Positions 63,201-64,000 of a stretch of 64,000 nt of DNA are shown piece by piece. The stretch's first letter is position 1, and each line of letters starts with the position of its first letter. A program made the translations under genes and the position numbers. The DNA lies in contig JANVCC010000018.1 in NCBI GenBank assembly GCA_025345505.1, positions 11,972,231 to 12,036,230 on the forward strand, given 5' to 3'. The notes beneath the pieces were generated by a model. That model had not been told where the DNA came from, did no database searches, and was given only the letters and a program-made list of their open reading frames with translations. Origin of the DNA: Todiramphus chloris collaris (taxonomy: Eukaryota > Chordata > Aves > Coraciiformes > Alcedinidae).

Positions 63201-64000
63201 AAAGCAACTCAGGTTCATTTCAGGTATAAAATTTGTTGCATAAGAGGCTTAATGCACCTTTAAATGACTAGCTTGTTCAGAAAAGAGGTATGCACTGGAT
63301 CTGTTCTGTGGTATTTTATTTTAACACTGAGATTGCTGTGCTTACTGAGCAACAGTCATATTCTCTGCTTATCAAGTAGTATTTTATGGTGAAGTTTCTT
63401 CTGCAATCTACATAATGCTGAAGTACAGTCCTCCCTTGCTGCTGTGCCTGTGTTGGGAGTTCTCACTTGCTGTCTAACACCATGCTTCGCTAATTGTTGT
63501 CATCTTCATAACACAGTTGTTTTGCTAAGTATCCATGGGAAAGATATGGTAGGTGGAATTTATTTCCTGTGTTTTTGCTACAAAAAAAAGAATGCTAATC
63601 GCTCAAGAAGTATGTGTTCTTCCACATGCTGTTCAGGTTAACAGTTTTAAGGAGTCTGAAATATGCTCTACATTACTCATGGCAGATTTCCATGACTCTG
63701 ATAGAAGTCCATTAGTTCCTTAAATGATAACATGGCTTCCTCTTGGTATACTACAGCAAGGGACTTCTGGGTCATGGATGCCCAACCAGAAACTTTACAT
63801 ATTTTAAAGTTAAACAGTGTCTCCTTAAGGGAGAAGTAATTGCTCTTAGCTGTGCTAAGCTTTACTTTCTGATCATAAGAACAATGCAATGGTAATTTAC
63901 ATATTTTCTTGTTCATTGTGATGGTAGACCCTCTCCTCTTGCTGTTTTTGAGGAAAATGGTGAAATTGTTTTCTGTTTTGCTGTCTTAGGCAACTCTTTA
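47955..64000 (+). CDS. NBAS: NBAS (neuroblastoma-amplified sequence), 5' part, exons 1-10, continues past the window
   Basis: Nine complete coding exons and the start of a tenth join in frame into about 263 residues matching the N-terminus of NBAS, a protein of about 2,370 residues. Recognised segments are ENILYDLLVNTEWPPETEVQ (31-50), LVRLVSKQINWHLVLASNGK, VPKDPNPQWRRVAWSHDCTL and YAESTGTVRVFDLMGSEL, all from the N-terminal beta-propeller. From family knowledge, NBAS joins ZW10 and RINT1 in the NRZ complex, which tethers Golgi-derived vesicles at the ER with syntaxin 18, and it also acts in nonsense-mediated decay. Human defects cause SOPH syndrome and recurrent infantile liver failure. All introns are GT-AG. 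Translation probably starts at 47,955 (gccagcATGG, good context). An in-frame ATG 33 bases upstream (47,922) has poor context. Most of the gene lies beyond the right edge. Confidence 0.96.
48105..51203 (+). other. NBAS intron 1, about 3.1 kb
   Basis: The first 150 bases are CpG-island sequence and the rest is AT-rich. I recognise no repeat family or further exon. Confidence 0.55.
51204..51258 (+). CDS. NBAS: NBAS exon 2
   Basis: Residues 51-69 (PRGNRKHGASFVITRAIT). The acceptor is 'tttgcag' and the donor 'gtaaat'. It joins exon 1 at phase 0. Confidence 0.94.
51737..51773 (+). CDS. NBAS: NBAS exon 3 (37 nt)
   Basis: A small exon encoding G-PALFLLRYIWY, matching the family's F-L-x-R-Y-I-W-Y-S segment. 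The acceptor is 'ttgtag' and the donor 'gtaggt'. It is too short to show up as an open frame of its own. Confidence 0.9.
52781..52898 (-). repeat. CR1 LINE internal fragment in NBAS intron 3
   Basis: The words 'ctctgttccaatgtctgact' and 'tcatggtgaagaattctctt' match the internal part of CR1 3' sequence in minus orientation. The copy lacks the terminal tail. Confidence 0.75.
52899..53390 (-). repeat. CR1 LINE 3' fragment in NBAS intron 3
   Basis: It begins with a new CR1 tail ('agaatcatttagtctggaaa') and continues through 'gatcatcgagtccaaca' and 'ccttctcctggctgaacaag' to about 53,390. It is antisense to NBAS and abuts the CR1 fragment on its left. Confidence 0.85.
53439..53516 (+). CDS. NBAS: NBAS exon 4
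   Basis: Residues 81-107 (SPVKFSLPTGLVRLVSKQIN...). The acceptor is 'tattgcag' and the donor 'gtaacc'. The conserved KQINWHLVLA is visible. Confidence 0.96.
54589..54636 (+). CDS. NBAS: NBAS exon 5
   Basis: Residues 107-123 (NGKLLAVVQDQCVEIR). The acceptor is 'cgtttcag' and the donor 'gtaact'. It forms a beta-propeller strand segment. Confidence 0.95.
54818..54862. repeat. A/C-rich tract in NBAS intron 5
   Basis: 'aaaaaacaaacaacaaac' and following A/C words, ending just left of a plus-strand CR1. Confidence 0.8.
54880..55455 (+). repeat. CR1 LINE 3' fragment in NBAS intron 5, plus orientation
   Basis: It runs in the forward CR1 direction: 'gtggccagtgggtcaaggga' near 54,907, 'ctggagtgctgtgtcc' near 54,968, 'ggtcccttccaacccaaagc' near 55,410, then the terminal tandem octamer ATTCTATG with the end at about 55,450. 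The 3' end is intact and the 5' end truncated. The roughly 100-codon frames here belong to the repeat, not to a host gene. Confidence 0.95.
56313..56356 (+). CDS. NBAS: NBAS exon 6 (44 nt)
   Basis: Residues 123-138 (SAKDDFGSIIGKCQ). The acceptor is 'cttctgcag' and the donor 'gtatac'. Confidence 0.94.
56688..56821 (+). CDS. NBAS: NBAS exon 7
   Basis: Residues 138-182 (VPKDPNPQWRRVAWSHDCTL, then AYAESTGTVRVFDLMGSELL). The TGTVRVFDL segment is a WD-repeat-like strand of the propeller. The acceptor is 'ttcatag' and the donor 'gtaagt'. Confidence 0.97.
57407..57540 (+). CDS. NBAS: NBAS exon 8
   Basis: Residues 183-227 (FPGDLSYAIAGLIFLEYKAS, then QWSDELLVVNYRGELRSYLV). Two nearby AG acceptors exist; only 'gtgaag' at 57,401-57,406 keeps the frame. 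The donor is 'gtaagc'. Confidence 0.96.
57668..57766 (+). CDS. NBAS: NBAS exon 9
   Basis: Residues 227-260 (SAGTNQSFQESHSFSFSSHY, then AHGITTVIYHPGH). The acceptor is 'tacttag' and the donor 'gtaagg'. Confidence 0.96.
59711..59754 (+). repeat. Two-copy tandem repeat, period 22
   Basis: 'gtagaaaactctaaatttga' is followed 22 bases later by 'gtagagaactctaaattta'. A small local duplication. Confidence 0.85.
60035..60145 (+). repeat. CR1 LINE 3' tail in NBAS intron 9
   Basis: The words 'gtgcttagggatatggttt', 'cttgttagtgttacgttag', then 'cttaaaggtcttttccaatc' and 'gcaattctgta' match the last 110 bases of CR1 in plus orientation. Confidence 0.85.
61186..61232. repeat. A/C-rich tract in NBAS intron 9
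   Basis: 'aaaacaaaccaaaccccacc' and following A/C-only words. Confidence 0.8.
61558..61797 (-). other. Unidentified minus-strand open frame (about 79 codons) in NBAS intron 9
   Basis: The frame is open from a TAG at 61,797 to a TGA at 61,558. The first Met is at 61,770 and gives 70 residues. It reads as well-mixed, charged sequence (segments AAQRPGEELSIEV and INLFKEFLENLSHTVQHIYN) rather than low complexity. I do not recognise a family. It may be a retrocopy or transposon relic, a lost exon, or chance. No start context or promoter supports it as a gene. Confidence 0.25.
63990..64000 (+). CDS. NBAS: NBAS exon 10, first 11 bases (cut by window edge)
   Basis: A strong pyrimidine tract and acceptor 'gctgtcttag' at 63,980-63,989 precede G CAA CTC TTT A. 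Joined to the AG left over from exon 9, this gives R-Q-L-F-, fitting the family's H-R-L-L-L-V-G-G position. Only 11 bases are visible, so the call rests on position, phase and splice signal. Confidence 0.72.

Larger units (their letters stand above)
57767..63989 (+). other. NBAS intron 9, about 6.2 kb
   Basis: The largest intron in the window. It contains a two-copy 22-bp tandem repeat (59,711-59,754), a CR1 tail (60,035), an A/C-rich tract (61,186) and an unexplained minus-strand open frame (61,558-61,797). I found no further NBAS exon until 63,990. Confidence 0.7.

Noticed and set aside
1..64000. CRISPR arrays, operons, ribosome-binding sites or prokaryotic mobile elements
   Set aside because: The window is vertebrate nuclear DNA with spliced genes. 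The repeats seen are LINEs, LTRs and simple repeats.

Overview
The window is vertebrate nuclear DNA, almost certainly from a bird. It carries two multi-exon genes in head-to-head orientation, short introns, many CR1 LINE fragments with the typical avian 3' tail, and two retroviral solo LTRs. I cannot name the species.

Layout. Positions 1 to about 22,660 are AT-rich intergenic DNA with no gene I can support. This stretch holds CR1 and older LINE relics, homopolymer runs and two unassigned GC-richer patches. In other vertebrates this flank of DDX1 faces MYCN. From 22,844 to 43,621, on the minus strand, lies a complete DDX1 gene (DEAD-box RNA helicase with a SPRY insertion). I resolved 26 coding exons, all with GT-AG introns. 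They join in frame to 740 codons plus a stop, the length of human DDX1. A CpG-rich promoter covers its first exon (43.39-43.85 kb). The 4.3 kb between the two start codons holds a CR1 element split by a solo LTR, then unassigned AT-rich DNA, then a second CpG island (47.64-48.26 kb). From 47,955 the NBAS gene runs on the plus strand. Nine complete coding exons encode the start of its N-terminal beta-propeller, and the first 11 bases of a tenth exon lie at the window edge.

How the genes relate. DDX1 acts in RNA processing: tRNA ligase complex, RNA transport granules, R-loop and RNA G-quadruplex handling. NBAS belongs to the NRZ tether for Golgi-to-ER transport and is linked to nonsense-mediated decay. 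They are divergent neighbours conserved since the bird-mammal ancestor, each with its own CpG promoter. Nothing here shows that they share a pathway.

I found no new multi-gene system. The points most worth checking are the nested LTR in the intergenic spacer, the antisense ERVL-type LTR in DDX1 intron 5, the 30-nt exon that carries the whole Walker A motif, the G-quadruplex motif in a DDX1 intron, and an unexplained antisense open frame in NBAS intron 9. Exon coordinates were read by eye from splice signals and from recalled knowledge of the DDX1 and NBAS families. No alignment was run.
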